Of a stretch of DNA of 64,000 bases, positions 1-7,907 are shown one piece after another (positions within the stretch are counted from its first letter, which is position 1; each line of letters begins with the position of its first letter). Under the pieces are notes generated by a model that ran no database searches, was not told the DNA's origin, and saw nothing but the letters and a program-made list of their open reading frames with translations. The translations under genes were made by a program, and so were the position numbers. This stretch comes from a virus, in IMG/VR virus record IMGVR_UViG_3300019886_000067, positions 16,398-80,397 of that record; one strand, given 5' to 3'.

Positions 1-1
1 T

Positions 2-655
2 GCTGTGCGGGAAGGCGCAGACCTTCACGTCCAGACTGCCGAGTTCATCGGGATCAAGGACCGCAAGCGTGCCGGCGGCGCAGTCGAGAGCGCCCGTCAG
101 CGCGGAAAGACGTTCAACTTCTCCATTGTCTACGGCGGCGGCTTGCGTACGATCAAGCGTCAGCAGCGCGTAGACCAGGCAGAAGCGCGTCTCATGCGCC
201 GTCGCTACTACGATGCTTACCCCGAGGTTGAAAAGCTACAGCAGCGTGTAGAATTTCGACTGCAAGACCAGGGGTACATCAAGGATATGTGGGGTCGTCG
301 CTACCGCTGTGACAACCCACGCAAGGAAGCGTACAAGTTCGTCAACTATCTGATTCAGGGAACAGCCGCGCAGGTGCTAAAGGACGCGGTTGTAAGTCTA
401 CACAAGGACGGTGTTCCTGTGGTGGCTTTGGTTCACGATGAGGTCGTGGCCCATGTACCTGAGAAAGACGCTGAGGAAGTAAAGCAGCTAATCATCAAGC
501 GTCTGACTGAGCAAGCGCAACCAGGAGGGAAGCTATGGGTAGGGGACAAAGCAATAGTGCCGCTTGACGCCGAGGGTGACATCGTTGACCGTTGGTCTGA
601 CGCTAAGCCAATGAAAGACGGCAAACTGTTCGTCCCGAATTGGGCACAGGCATGA
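2..655 (+). CDS. DNA polymerase I (family A), C-terminal part
   Basis: The open frame runs in from the left edge, so the start and the palm motif A lie outside the window. What remains is the end of a family A replicative polymerase, which copies phage DNA in the cytoplasm. Motif B reads RQRGKTFNFSIVYGGG (residues about 30-46, with the O-helix Arg, Lys and Tyr). Motif C reads LVHDEVV near residue 145, where Asp binds the catalytic metal. The stop overlaps the next start as ATGA. Family assignment is firm from these motifs; any exonuclease domain is outside the window. Confidence 0.93.
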   Translation, partial: AVREGADLHVQTAEFIGIKDRKRAGGAVESARQRGKTFNFSIVYGGGLRTIKRQQRVDQAEARLMRRRYYDAYPEVEKLQQRVEFRLQDQGYIKDMWGRRYRCDNPRKEAYKFVNYLIQGTAAQVLKDAVVSLHKDGVPVVALVHDEVVAHVPEKDAEEVKQLIIKRLTEQAQPGGKLWVGDKAIVPLDAEGDIVDRWSDAKPMKDGKLFVPNWAQA

Positions 656-960
656 CGGTAAACGGAGACACGATCAAGGCCCTTGAGAGCGTCTACGCTG
701 AGCGCCAGCGTCAAGACGCTAAGTGGGGCTCACAGCGGGAGTTGCCTGATCCTGTCTGGCTTGCGATCCTCACAGAGGAGGTAGGTGAGTCAGCGCAAGA
801 GGTACTGACTCGCATACCAGGCAACGAGGAGGCCGGCAAAGGCCACGGCGACTTGCGCGAAGAGCTTGTGCAAGTCGCCGCCGTGGCTGTTGCTTGGGTT
901 GAGGCTCTTGACATCAAAGACAGAGAAGATACGTTGGTGCTATGCGCGACATCCTCTTGA
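652..960 (+). CDS. MazG-like nucleotide pyrophosphohydrolase
   Basis: Start ATG at 652 overlaps the polymerase stop. This 102-residue all-helical protein carries two acidic helices, TEEVGESAQEV (near residue 42) and REELVQVAAVAVAWVEAL (near residue 72), the pattern of the MazG/all-alpha NTP pyrophosphatase family, whose glutamates bind magnesium. Family members hydrolyse nucleoside triphosphates or alarmones to monophosphates. Its place behind the polymerase suggests nucleotide-pool control during replication. Substrate is unknown. Confidence 0.75.
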   Translation: MTVNGDTIKALESVYAERQRQDAKWGSQRELPDPVWLAILTEEVGESAQEVLTRIPGNEEAGKGHGDLREELVQVAAVAVAWVEALDIKDREDTLVLCATSS

Positions 961-1358
961 GCAACGATGTACCTTTGACAGAGAAAGATGTTGAAGACAT
1001 CTTTGCTAAGTGGGTGAAGCGTCTACGCCTGCGGCATTGGCAGTTTGATCTTTGCTTTGACCAACAACCAAATAAAGAGAGCCAAGAGGCCGAAATAATC
1101 ATGCCGGCCGACTATGACTACGGCCAGGTGCTTTTTGCTTCTAACTGGCAGGATTGGTCTAACGAACTTGTCAATGAGGTTTTGGTGCATGAGTTGATCC
1201 ATGCTTGTCTGCATAAAATCCATGTTGCGGGGCTTGAAGGTAAGAACGGTTACAGTCCAGAAGCCGCTAAGCTGTATGTTCGGCGGTTCATTCACGAGAT
1301 AGAGCGCGCCACGGACGCATTGACAGTAACGTTGATTCACCATCTTGGTAACGTCTGA
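942..1358 (+). CDS. HExxH putative metallopeptidase
   Basis: A 138-residue cytoplasmic protein overlapping the MazG gene by 19 bases. It has LVHELIHACLH near residue 84, a zincin-type HExxH motif inside a predicted helix, and an N-terminal stretch with W-x3-RL-x-L-x2-W. The 136-residue protein at 30448-30858 shares both the N-terminal pattern and the HExxH helix, so the two look like distant paralogues. A third zinc ligand is not obvious. Peptidase activity is inferred from the motif only. Confidence 0.55.
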   Translation: MRDILLSNDVPLTEKDVEDIFAKWVKRLRLRHWQFDLCFDQQPNKESQEAEIIMPADYDYGQVLFASNWQDWSNELVNEVLVHELIHACLHKIHVAGLEGKNGYSPEAAKLYVRRFIHEIERATDALTVTLIHHLGNV

Positions 1359-1378
1359 TCTGGTACGATAGGGGTAAC

Positions 1379-1570
1379 GTGGGATATCTAGACAAACGCA
1401 GAGAGCTAAGAATTGAGCTTTATTCGCGCCGTATTGCTGAGCTTACCGAGGCAATAGAAGGCATTGATGAGGAGCTTTACGCCACAACCCTGTATGAACT
1501 TAAAGAGAGGCGCAAGCGTCTAGCTGTTAAGCGCTCAGACCTAATCAAGAAGAGAGGAACATCACTGTGA
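1379..1570 (+). CDS. Small coiled-coil protein
   Basis: A 63-residue protein starting with GTG. Almost the whole length is charged heptad-like helix (LTEAIEGIDEELYATTLYEL and so on), so a short coiled coil is likely. Its stop overlaps the next start as GTGA, indicating translational coupling. I do not recognise a family. Confidence 0.6.
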   Translation: MGYLDKRRELRIELYSRRIAELTEAIEGIDEELYATTLYELKERRKRLAVKRSDLIKKRGTSL

Positions 1571-1959
1571 GTTACCCAGCCGGCACCATCCTATCCCGTA
1601 AGGTTCCATTTGAGGAGCCAGAGAGTGGAGAGCCTGACCTTACTGCGTACAACGACATTCAGATCATCGGGCCGAGCCCGATTCAGACTAATGTTCGTAT
1701 GGGTGAGTGGGTAGGTCAGCAAGGAGACAAGCTTTCCTTCAAGCCACTTAGCTTTGGTGAGGTTCTTGATCGTCCGCAGGGCGAGCTTGAACAGGACTAC
1801 GAGGTAGTCTCCGAACCTGCAAAGGTCCGGCCGCTGACTCATACAATCGAGGTCATCGAGCCAGGTCCGAGCCCTGAGTCGATATTCCGCGCAGAGGACG
1901 CAGCCGCCGGCCTTGTCAAGTCGGAGACGCGCCAGGAGACTCCGCTTGAAGCCGTATAA
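1567..1959 (+). CDS. Hypothetical protein
   Basis: A 130-residue acidic protein with many prolines, translationally coupled to the gene before it through a GTGA overlap. No transmembrane segment, signal peptide or known motif is visible. It lies in an unbroken chain of overlapping small genes between the polymerase and terminase genes. Function unknown. Confidence 0.65.
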   Translation: MSYPAGTILSRKVPFEEPESGEPDLTAYNDIQIIGPSPIQTNVRMGEWVGQQGDKLSFKPLSFGEVLDRPQGELEQDYEVVSEPAKVRPLTHTIEVIEPGPSPESIFRAEDAAAGLVKSETRQETPLEAV

Positions 1960-2122
1960 GACACGCGCGCAGCGCATAGAGGCAAAGCGCAAGCGTCGTC
2001 TCTATCGTCAGCGCAACAGGACGCCAGAGCAAGAGGCAAAACGCCTCCTGCGCATGAAGAAGACGCTTGAGGCAGGCGTCGTTGCGTGTTACCCAAAGAA
2101 AGCTGAGCCAGATGCTTCGTAG
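1946..2122 (+). CDS. Small basic protein, TTG start
   Basis: A 58-residue protein rich in Arg and Lys. I choose TTG at 1946 because AGGAG lies seven bases upstream; no closer ATG exists. It overlaps the preceding gene by 14 bases and the next one at ATG 2112. The strongly basic central helix could bind nucleic acid, but no family is recognised. Confidence 0.5.
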   Translation: MKPYKTRAQRIEAKRKRRLYRQRNRTPEQEAKRLLRMKKTLEAGVVACYPKKAEPDAS

Positions 2123-2318
2123 CGCGGCTGTAGCCCAAATAGAAGAGTGGGCGGCCGAGGCTGAAAACGGCAACTACCATGATTTCTCTGCTGTGCTTAG
2201 TGCGCTAGCGGAATCTGTCAAGGAGTGCTATGGTCTCGAAGTTATGACGATCATCAAGTCTTATGATGCGTACCCTCCGAGGAACAACATAGTGGAGTTG
2301 GTGATAGAAGATGAGTAA
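2112..2318 (+). CDS. Small acidic protein
   Basis: A 68-residue protein starting inside the end of the previous gene. It is mostly helical with an acidic tail (ELVIEDE). No recognisable domain. Its stop overlaps the ATG of the next gene, again suggesting coupled translation. Confidence 0.55.
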   Translation: MLRSAAVAQIEEWAAEAENGNYHDFSAVLSALAESVKECYGLEVMTIIKSYDAYPPRNNIVELVIEDE

Positions 2319-2601
2319 GCGCAATCGTCGTAACGCAAAGAAGCTTAAAAAGTTGCGGAAAGCGCTCCGCAAAGATACGCTGCCGGTCTACATTGACCTT
2401 GTAAGGTGGCTGATGGATCGTAAAGAGGCAAACACTGTTGGCGGCGCAAAGAAGATCATTGCCGCCGGTCGTGTGCGCTCTGAGTCTCACACGCTGGGGC
2501 TGACTACGATCCCACTTGAGGACGGCAAAGAGCTACAGGTGCCGGCGCGGTACATTTCCGCTCGTCATCGTCACTCTATTTCCGTCGTACCCGCAATCTA
2601 A
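2311..2601 (+). CDS. Small basic protein with possible S4-like RNA-binding fold
   Basis: A 96-residue protein. After a very basic N-terminus (KRNRRNAKKLKKLRKALRK), residues about 27-80 follow the S4 pattern: a helix, then a glycine-rich turn GGAKKIIAAGRV, then strands ending in a hydrophilic loop and ELQV. S4 domains bind structured RNA. In a phage with its own tRNA and RNase P RNA an RNA-binding protein is plausible, but the match is by eye and weak. Confidence 0.45.
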   Translation: MSKRNRRNAKKLKKLRKALRKDTLPVYIDLVRWLMDRKEANTVGGAKKIIAAGRVRSESHTLGLTTIPLEDGKELQVPARYISARHRHSISVVPAI

Positions 2602-2616
2602 AGGAGTTGTTCGTCT

Positions 2617-3045
2617 ATCAGACTTCGTAACGCCCTAGCGGCACTCAGTCTCACACTCGCTTTTTCCACAACCCCAGGGATCACAGGAACATCAGCAGCG
2701 GAAAAGATACACTGGCATGAGGCGGGCGCGAGCATTTACGGCGGCTTCTGTGACGAAAGCCAAACCAAAGGATATCGTGGTACTTACCTCCCTGGGAATC
2801 CTTGGGGCTTTGCTGAGCTTGGTATGGGAAGCGCGATGGGTGGCCTGCCAAATGGCACGCGCGTTCGTGTCCTCAGTCCGGTCACGCACAGGCGCAAGTG
2901 GATAACGAAGGATGACATCGGAGCCGGCGGTGATTCCGTTGAAGGGCTTCCGAGGGTGATTGATTTGTACGCTCCCGTGGCAGCATACTTGGCAGGCGCA
3001 AGTTGCTCGTGGACCGGCCGCATACTCTGGCGTCTCAAAGGCTAA
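2617..3045 (+). CDS. Secreted RlpA-like double-psi beta-barrel protein, apparent ATC start
   Basis: The frame is open from the upstream TAA at 2599 to the stop at 3043, but contains no ATG, GTG or TTG near its beginning. AAAGGAG lies ten bases before an ATC at 2617; translation from there gives a classic signal peptide (RLRNALAALSLTLAFS) followed by a mature domain. That domain has ASIYGG, GLPNGTRVRVLSP and PRVIDLYAPVAAYL, which match the RlpA/expansin-type double-psi barrel that binds or cleaves peptidoglycan. The total is 142 residues. The start codon is the weak point; a sequencing error is the alternative. Confidence 0.6.
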   Translation: MRLRNALAALSLTLAFSTTPGITGTSAAEKIHWHEAGASIYGGFCDESQTKGYRGTYLPGNPWGFAELGMGSAMGGLPNGTRVRVLSPVTHRRKWITKDDIGAGGDSVEGLPRVIDLYAPVAAYLAGASCSWTGRILWRLKG

Positions 3046-3062
3046 CCTGATAACCTTTAGGT

Positions 3063-3281
3063 ATGCAGACTAGCGCGAATCTACAACCTCCCGGTAAGTA
3101 TTTCACTCTACAGCTTACCATCACTGATGTATCAGAGGATGACATACGGGCGGCTGTAGCCGACGACGACTGCAACGCTATCCTCGTCAAACAGCTAGGC
3201 GTGCAAGCCGAACAAGCAATCAGACGCGCGCTAAGCGCGTCGAACATCCTTGAGACAGCGCTAGGTGACTTTGATGGGTAA
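3063..3281 (+). CDS. Hypothetical small protein
   Basis: A 72-residue protein ending in a helix with EQAIRRALSASNIL. The next gene has EEEIRRACAGDRIRNLL in the same place, so the two may be diverged copies. No known domain. It overlaps the next gene's start. Confidence 0.55.
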   Translation: MQTSANLQPPGKYFTLQLTITDVSEDDIRAAVADDDCNAILVKQLGVQAEQAIRRALSASNILETALGDFDG

Positions 3282-3471
3282 TCCTCCCGCAGCACTACTT
3301 ATAGCTCTGCCTTTGGACAAGCAGTTGGTAGAGGAAGCCGTCGTAGACCACCTTGGAGCCAAAGAGGACTTGATCCTCCAACTCATTGACTCCGCCGAGG
3401 AAGAAATTCGTCGTGCTTGTGCTGGGGACAGAATCCGCAACCTATTGGAGGACATTTCAAGTGGAGCCTAA
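3274..3471 (+). CDS. Hypothetical small protein, likely copy of its neighbour
   Basis: A 65-residue protein. I choose ATG at 3274, which overlaps the previous stop, over the GTG nine bases upstream. The C-terminal helix resembles that of the gene at 3063. No function can be assigned. Confidence 0.5.
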   Translation: MGNPPAALLIALPLDKQLVEEAVVDHLGAKEDLILQLIDSAEEEIRRACAGDRIRNLLEDISSGA

Positions 3472-3628
3472 TCCAGACAACACAGTCACTACAGTAGGGC
3501 TAGAAATCCCCGTTGCCTCAGCGATGCTGAAGGATGCACAATTTGATTTCAAATTCAGGGATGCTCTCATAGATTTGATGCTTGCTTCGTGCCGCCGTCA
3601 ACTAGAGGTCATTCTGAATGGACAATAA
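3461..3628 (+). CDS. Hypothetical small protein, GTG start
   Basis: A 55-residue protein starting at GTG 3461, eight bases after GGAGGA. It has a helix with RDALIDLMLASCRRQLEVIL like its two upstream neighbours, making a run of three similar small proteins. The stop overlaps the nuclease gene. Confidence 0.5.
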   Translation: MEPNPDNTVTTVGLEIPVASAMLKDAQFDFKFRDALIDLMLASCRRQLEVILNGQ

Positions 3629-4142
3629 CAGCCGTTGGCTTTGTGTTGATCCCGGTGAGACTACTGGTTGGTCACTCTGGAAGGGTGAGCGCCTACTTGG
3701 TGGCGGTCAGACACCGCTCTGGGCGTTTGCTCACGATGTCTACGACGCAATCAAAGACAACGTAGGTCCGCTCGCTACTGGCGAGACCGATCTGCTTGCG
3801 GCCGGTGTCAATGCTGAGGACAATGTAGGACAGATAGAGCTTGTCGTGTGTGAGAAGTTCGCTTTGTACCCGTGGGCCGCAAAAGACTTGGCGTTTGATG
3901 AATTCCGCACATCACAATTGATCGGGGCGCTCACTTTCACATGCGCGCTGCATCAAGTTGAGCTTCATAAGCAGCCTGCTTCGATCAAGGAGCGCGCTAT
4001 GGCTGGCGGAGCCAAGGAGTTGTTCGTCCGGCCGCTACACGAAAATCGGCATCAGAACGACAGCATCATGCACGGAGTTTTCTACTACCAAGTTGAGATA
4101 CGTGGCGTGAACCTTCAGATACCAGACGGGACAAAGAAGTGA
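3618..4142 (+). CDS. RuvC-like resolvase/nuclease
   Basis: A 174-residue protein with an RNase H-like nuclease core. The first strand carries CVDPGETTGW (Asp near residue 11), a second acidic residue sits in VVCEKFALY, and a C-terminal helix carries HENRHQNDSIMH. This matches the RuvC-like Holliday-junction resolvases of actinophages. It would resolve branched DNA before packaging, consistent with its place just before the terminase genes. Catalysis is inferred. Confidence 0.7.
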   Translation: MDNNSRWLCVDPGETTGWSLWKGERLLGGGQTPLWAFAHDVYDAIKDNVGPLATGETDLLAAGVNAEDNVGQIELVVCEKFALYPWAAKDLAFDEFRTSQLIGALTFTCALHQVELHKQPASIKERAMAGGAKELFVRPLHENRHQNDSIMHGVFYYQVEIRGVNLQIPDGTKK

Positions 4143-4288
4143 TCGACCCCAGGGATCATGTGATGAAGAACGGCAAGAACATCGTGCTCAATCTAGGATG
4201 GTGTGGGCTGATATTTTCCTGGGGAACCTGGGGCGAATTTCTTGACAAATTCAAGCTGCAACAGCGCCGTGACTTCTATGACGCTTAA
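4139..4288 (+). CDS. Small protein with hydrophobic stretch
   Basis: A 49-residue protein starting with GTG in a GTGA overlap with the nuclease stop. The middle (LNLGWCGLIFSWGTWG) is hydrophobic and might insert in a membrane. No family recognised. Confidence 0.4.
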   Translation: MIDPRDHVMKNGKNIVLNLGWCGLIFSWGTWGEFLDKFKLQQRRDFYDA

Positions 4289-4336
4289 AGCCTGGTGGCA
4301 TGTGATTCTCTACACGATAGGATTTAGGAAACGCTG

Positions 4337-4510
4337 ATGCCTCATAAGCTGTACTTTGGACAGTTCGCTCGCACTGATGAGGATGTCGTATTGCGCGCGT
4401 CGGTTGAACTGCGTGAAATGCTCATCAAAATGGTGCCCAACGAAACCTTGACGATTACTCGTAATGACTTGCAGGCAGGACCAACGGCGTTTACGGTGTC
4501 ATTTGCATGA
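4337..4510 (+). CDS. Hypothetical small protein
   Basis: A 57-residue protein whose stop overlaps the Pth2 start as ATGA. It is a compact alpha/beta sequence with no motif I know. Coupling to the hydrolase gene is the only hint of role. Confidence 0.5.
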   Translation: MPHKLYFGQFARTDEDVVLRASVELREMLIKMVPNETLTITRNDLQAGPTAFTVSFA

Positions 4511-4941
4511 TTGATCCGTGTATGTACCTCTTCGTAAACCGTGGCCTGTGGATGTCTCCTGGGAAGATTGCGGCGCAGGCTGCTCATGCAGCCGTCGAGG
4601 CGTACCGCATTTCTGACCAGGAAAGCAACATCTTCCGGCTGTGGTATCGAGGCGGTCACTACAAGAAGATTGTCCTGCTCGGGAGAGACGAGAACCATAT
4701 GCGCAACATCGAGGCATATCTTACCGCTCGGGACATTCCTTTGGTAACTATCATTGATGAGGGACATACAGAGATTGCGCCGCTAAGTATCACTGCTATC
4801 GGCTGCGCTGTGCTCGACAAGGCACACGCAAACAACGCGGCGATCTTCTCTACGTTTGAGCTTTACAAGGATGAGCCGCCGCCTAAGAAAGACAATCGCT
4901 CTCCTTGGCAGAAGTTCAAAGACTTTCTAAGCGAAAGCTGA
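4507..4941 (+). CDS. pth2: Peptidyl-tRNA hydrolase, Pth2 family
   Basis: A 144-residue protein whose N-terminus shows the Pth2 signature: a strand (YLFVNRGL), then MSPGKIAAQAAHAAVEAYR with the conserved lysine. Later segments ARDIPLVTIIDEGHTEIAP and SITAIGCAV match the rest of the fold. Pth2 enzymes cut the ester bond of peptidyl-tRNA that falls off stalled ribosomes and so return tRNA to use. Pth2 is the archaeal/eukaryotic type; bacteria normally use the unrelated Pth1. The acidic-to-basic tail after residue 118 is extra. It fits with the tRNA, CCA-enzyme and RNase P RNA genes elsewhere in the window. Confidence 0.85.
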   Translation: MIDPCMYLFVNRGLWMSPGKIAAQAAHAAVEAYRISDQESNIFRLWYRGGHYKKIVLLGRDENHMRNIEAYLTARDIPLVTIIDEGHTEIAPLSITAIGCAVLDKAHANNAAIFSTFELYKDEPPPKKDNRSPWQKFKDFLSES

Positions 4942-5006
4942 TATAGTATTTCTTATGGTCATGGTTATGGTGACTAGAAAACCAAACCGACCAGAGAGCC
5001 GTGACC

Positions 5007-5333
5007 ATGAGAGTACAACTACTAGGAGACTACGATCCTCAACCCGAGGAAAGCATCAATGGGCAGGGTGAGCCGCGCGTGCTTACTTGTGATGTGGCTG
5101 CTGTGCTACAGCCTGTCGTCCGGCCTGACGATGATGACTCAGGTTCTTCAGTCTCTTTGATAGCAGAGAAGGCAGAAACCAGCACACGCACAGTCTACCG
5201 GGTGCTCTCACTGCACACTGACACGATCAACCTAGACCTAGCAGACAGGCTATGCCTAGCGGCCGGCGACCACCTGGCAAGCTGCCGACTCAAGCACTCA
5301 GACGGCACGATTCGGGCGTACTTCAGTCTATAA
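5007..5333 (+). CDS. Helix-turn-helix DNA-binding protein
   Basis: A 108-residue protein. Residues about 47-95 form a Cro/CI-like helix-turn-helix: SLIAEKAETSTRTVYRVLS followed by a helix ADRLCLAAG. Such proteins bind operators. It stands alone just before the terminase pair after a 65-base gap. I use ATG at 5007 rather than the GTG six bases upstream. The target is unknown. Confidence 0.65.
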   Translation: MRVQLLGDYDPQPEESINGQGEPRVLTCDVAAVLQPVVRPDDDDSGSSVSLIAEKAETSTRTVYRVLSLHTDTINLDLADRLCLAAGDHLASCRLKHSDGTIRAYFSL

Positions 5334-5342
5334 TTAATACAC

Positions 5343-5828
5343 ATGGCTGACAACACTTCCAACTTGAAGCCTTTCACTGGTGGGCCTGACCCACGCCGAG
5401 GCGCTGCGCAAAGTCCAGTGCTAGATGACGAGGCCAAGTTTGATCTGTTCGTTATATCTCTCTGTGATGGTGCTACAAACGGAGAGCTTGCAGAGGTTTT
5501 CGGAGTTAGTACGCGGTCGATCACTAACTATAAGCGCGATCCTCGCGTCCGGGCTGCTTCCCTAAAGCTGATAGAAGATCGCGTTCTCCGTATTGCGCGC
5601 AGGACTGATTCCATCATCGAGCAGCGCCTACAAGACGCTGAGCAGCTTGACACCGACACGCTGTTGAAGATTCGTAAGGAGTTCCTTGGCGGAGCATTCA
5701 GACTGCAAACCCAGGGAGGCAAGACGGACGCCAAAACGATCAACGATGCAATGGATGAGATTGAGGAGAATCCTGAGTTTGCTAAGGAGCTACAGGAGCT
5801 TCTAGCGCGTCAGCCAGCCAAGGGGTAG
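5343..5828 (+). CDS. terS: Terminase small subunit
   Basis: A 161-residue protein directly before the large subunit. It has an N-terminal helix-turn-helix (TNGELAEVFGVSTRSITNYKRD, near residues 45-66), then long helices suitable for oligomerisation, and an acidic C-terminus. Small terminase subunits form a ring that recognises the packaging site and hands DNA to the large subunit. Assignment rests on position and domain order. TATAAT eight bases before the ATG could be a promoter -10 box. Confidence 0.75.
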   Translation: MADNTSNLKPFTGGPDPRRGAAQSPVLDDEAKFDLFVISLCDGATNGELAEVFGVSTRSITNYKRDPRVRAASLKLIEDRVLRIARRTDSIIEQRLQDAEQLDTDTLLKIRKEFLGGAFRLQTQGGKTDAKTINDAMDEIEENPEFAKELQELLARQPAKG

Positions 5829-5831
5829 CCG

Positions 5832-7283
5832 GTGGCTTCTAACAAGCTACGCGCCTTGGCAGAGGCCGACCCAGAGGGCGCTAGGGCGCTCCTAGAAAAA
5901 CTGCAAGCCAAGGTAGTCATACCCCACGCGGGCGGTCAGCAGGAGATTATGGAAGACGAAACACGCTTTCAGATCGTGTGCTGCGGCCGTCGATTCGGAA
6001 AGACTGTGGTTGGCGCTAAGAAGGCGCTAAAGAAGTGTCGCTCACATAATCAGATGGTGTGGTGGGTTGCGCCCACATACAAGGTTGTCAAGCGTGGATA
6101 TAAAGAGGTTCTACGCCAGCTTCCAGACAACGTACTAACCCACGCTCCGCCGAACGATTCAGCGTTTGACGCCGGCCGCAGTGTCGTACTGAAGTTCCAA
6201 AACGGCAGTAAGATGGAGTTCTACTCCGCCGAGCGTCCAGAGGGAATGCTTGGAGAGGGCGTCGATTACGTGGTGCTGGACGAGGCGGCTACTATGCCTA
6301 AGCACGTCTGGGAGACGGTCGTGCGTCCTACGCTGATCGACCGTGAGGGCCAAGCCCTGATGATCTCTACGCCGCGTGGGCGCAACTGGTTCTACTACCT
6401 ATGGCTACGAGGCCAGAAGGACGGCACTGGCTACAAGTCATGGCGCTTCCCCACGGCCGCTAACCCACACTTGCCGCCATCTGAGATAGAGGATATGAAG
6501 GCGACGATGCCGCTTGTGACGTTCCAGCAGGAGGTTCTAGCTGAGTTCATCGCTTCCGCCGGCAGCGTGTTCAGGTTCAACGCCGATATCATCATAGAGC
6601 AAATGCGACCCCAGGGAAGAGTTGTCGTTGGGGTTGACTTGGCGAAGACAAATGATTTCACTGTGTTCAGTGCTGGCAACTCTAGCGATATGACGCCTTG
6701 CGGGTTTGATCGTTTCAACGAGGTCGCCTGGAAAGTCCAACGCGAGCGCCTAAAGCAATTTGTAAAGCAGTTGAAGAAAGAAGGAGCTACGCATGTGACG
6801 CTCTTGATGGATTCGACCGGCGTAGGCGACCCTATCGTAGAGGAAATGGAAGCAGACGGCTTCGATGTCGTCGGCATAAATTTCACCAAAACCAAGCAAC
6901 ACATGGTCACTCAGCTTTCAAAGGACTTGGAAGACGGGCAAGTGCGGCTATTTGAAGGCGAAGAAATTCACGAGTTCGAGAACTACACGTACAAAATCAC
7001 GGACGCCGGCCGCTGGACCTACTCTGCGCCAGAGGGTCAGCACGACGATTGTGTGGCCGCTAAGATGCTGCAACATTGGGGGATCGTGCAGGAGGGAGCC
7101 CCAGATGTCACGTCCATATCTGCGTCTGACGACGACCCAGAAGAGGAAGACGAGGAGGATGAGTACGACTACCTACTTGATGAGGAAGCGTCCGACACGG
7201 GCATTCCTGTCAGCGTAACGATAGAGGCAGACACCACGGCAATGCTGATGGGTCGAATGTCTGCGTGGACTGGCGAGCGCTAA
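5832..7283 (+). CDS. terL: Terminase large subunit
   Basis: A 483-residue packaging motor starting with GTG. The ATPase domain has Walker A CCGRRFGKT (near residue 50) and Walker B VVLDEAATM (near residue 147). The RNase H-like nuclease domain has GVDLAKTNDF (near 270), LMDSTGVGDP (near 332) and a final QHDDCVAA (near 428) with metal-binding acids. The protein pumps DNA into the prohead and cuts concatemers. It is the last gene of this plus-strand block; a terminator follows. Confidence 0.95.
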   Translation: MASNKLRALAEADPEGARALLEKLQAKVVIPHAGGQQEIMEDETRFQIVCCGRRFGKTVVGAKKALKKCRSHNQMVWWVAPTYKVVKRGYKEVLRQLPDNVLTHAPPNDSAFDAGRSVVLKFQNGSKMEFYSAERPEGMLGEGVDYVVLDEAATMPKHVWETVVRPTLIDREGQALMISTPRGRNWFYYLWLRGQKDGTGYKSWRFPTAANPHLPPSEIEDMKATMPLVTFQQEVLAEFIASAGSVFRFNADIIIEQMRPQGRVVVGVDLAKTNDFTVFSAGNSSDMTPCGFDRFNEVAWKVQRERLKQFVKQLKKEGATHVTLLMDSTGVGDPIVEEMEADGFDVVGINFTKTKQHMVTQLSKDLEDGQVRLFEGEEIHEFENYTYKITDAGRWTYSAPEGQHDDCVAAKMLQHWGIVQEGAPDVTSISASDDDPEEEDEEDEYDYLLDEEASDTGIPVSVTIEADTTAMLMGRMSAWTGER

Positions 7284-7342
7284 TGCGTCTTATCTGATGC
7301 CTTACGGCCGTATACGGGCTTAAAGCGTCACTTTAGGCACAC

Positions 7343-7369
7343 AAAGGGCCGCTCAGTGAGCGGCCCTTT
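7343..7369. terminator. Bidirectional terminator between convergent blocks
   Basis: A perfect 12-base-pair stem with a three-base loop, beginning AAAGGGCC and ending GGCCCTTT, so U-rich tracts flank it in both directions. It lies 60 bases after the large terminase gene (+) and 47 bases after the last late gene (-). Confidence 0.85.
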
Positions 7370-7415
7370 GGCTAGATGGATCGCCTCCTTTCCTTGCGGT
7401 TAGGAAGACTTCAAC

Positions 7416-7904
7416 CTACGGGGTAGTCGTTGTAGTGGTTACTCCTGTTGCGGCTTGATCCGCTGCTGGTGCAGCCGGATCAATGCCTGCCGGATTGGCT
7501 GGGTCTACTGGTGTCACGTCCGGCTGGGCCGGCGTGTCTGTGGTTGGCGCAGCATCGACAGGTGCATCAGCAGGAGACGTCTGGTCTGCCGGTGTCTCAG
7601 CGCCAGTCGTTGCAGCAGCAAGCGTGTTGCTTGCGGCCGTCAGATCAGCGGTCAAGCCGTCGATCTGGTCCTGCGTGACGTTGCCTGCCTCAAGCGCAGC
7701 AACCTTGTCCGCAAGAGAAGCAAGCTCCGTAGAAGCTGCTGCATCTGCGTCCTGTGCTGCCTTCACTGCCACCTGAAGCGCGGTTAGATCGGTCACTAGT
7801 TTGTTTACCTTTCGTACGAGTCGTTGAACTGTCTTGTATAGCTGGTGGTGAGAGAATTGCTCGAACGCGCCAAGCTCATCAATCTCATCCTCCTCAACCC
7901 ACAT
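7416..7904 (-). CDS. Coiled-coil and Ala/Pro/Thr-rich protein, last late gene
   Basis: A 162-residue protein. Residues about 20-80 form a coiled coil (LVRKVNKLVTDLTALQVAVK and following); from about 95 the sequence becomes a low-complexity Ala/Pro/Thr/Asp tail ending in a run of threonines. It lies four bases after the putative holin gene at the end of the late operon, so a role in lysis control or as a spanin-like partner is possible but unproven; no membrane segment is seen. Confidence 0.55.
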   Translation of the reverse strand: MWVEEDEIDELGAFEQFSHHQLYKTVQRLVRKVNKLVTDLTALQVAVKAAQDADAAASTELASLADKVAALEAGNVTQDQIDGLTADLTAASNTLAAATTGAETPADQTSPADAPVDAAPTTDTPAQPDVTPVDPANPAGIDPAAPAADQAATGVTTTTTTP

Positions 7905-7907
7905 GGG

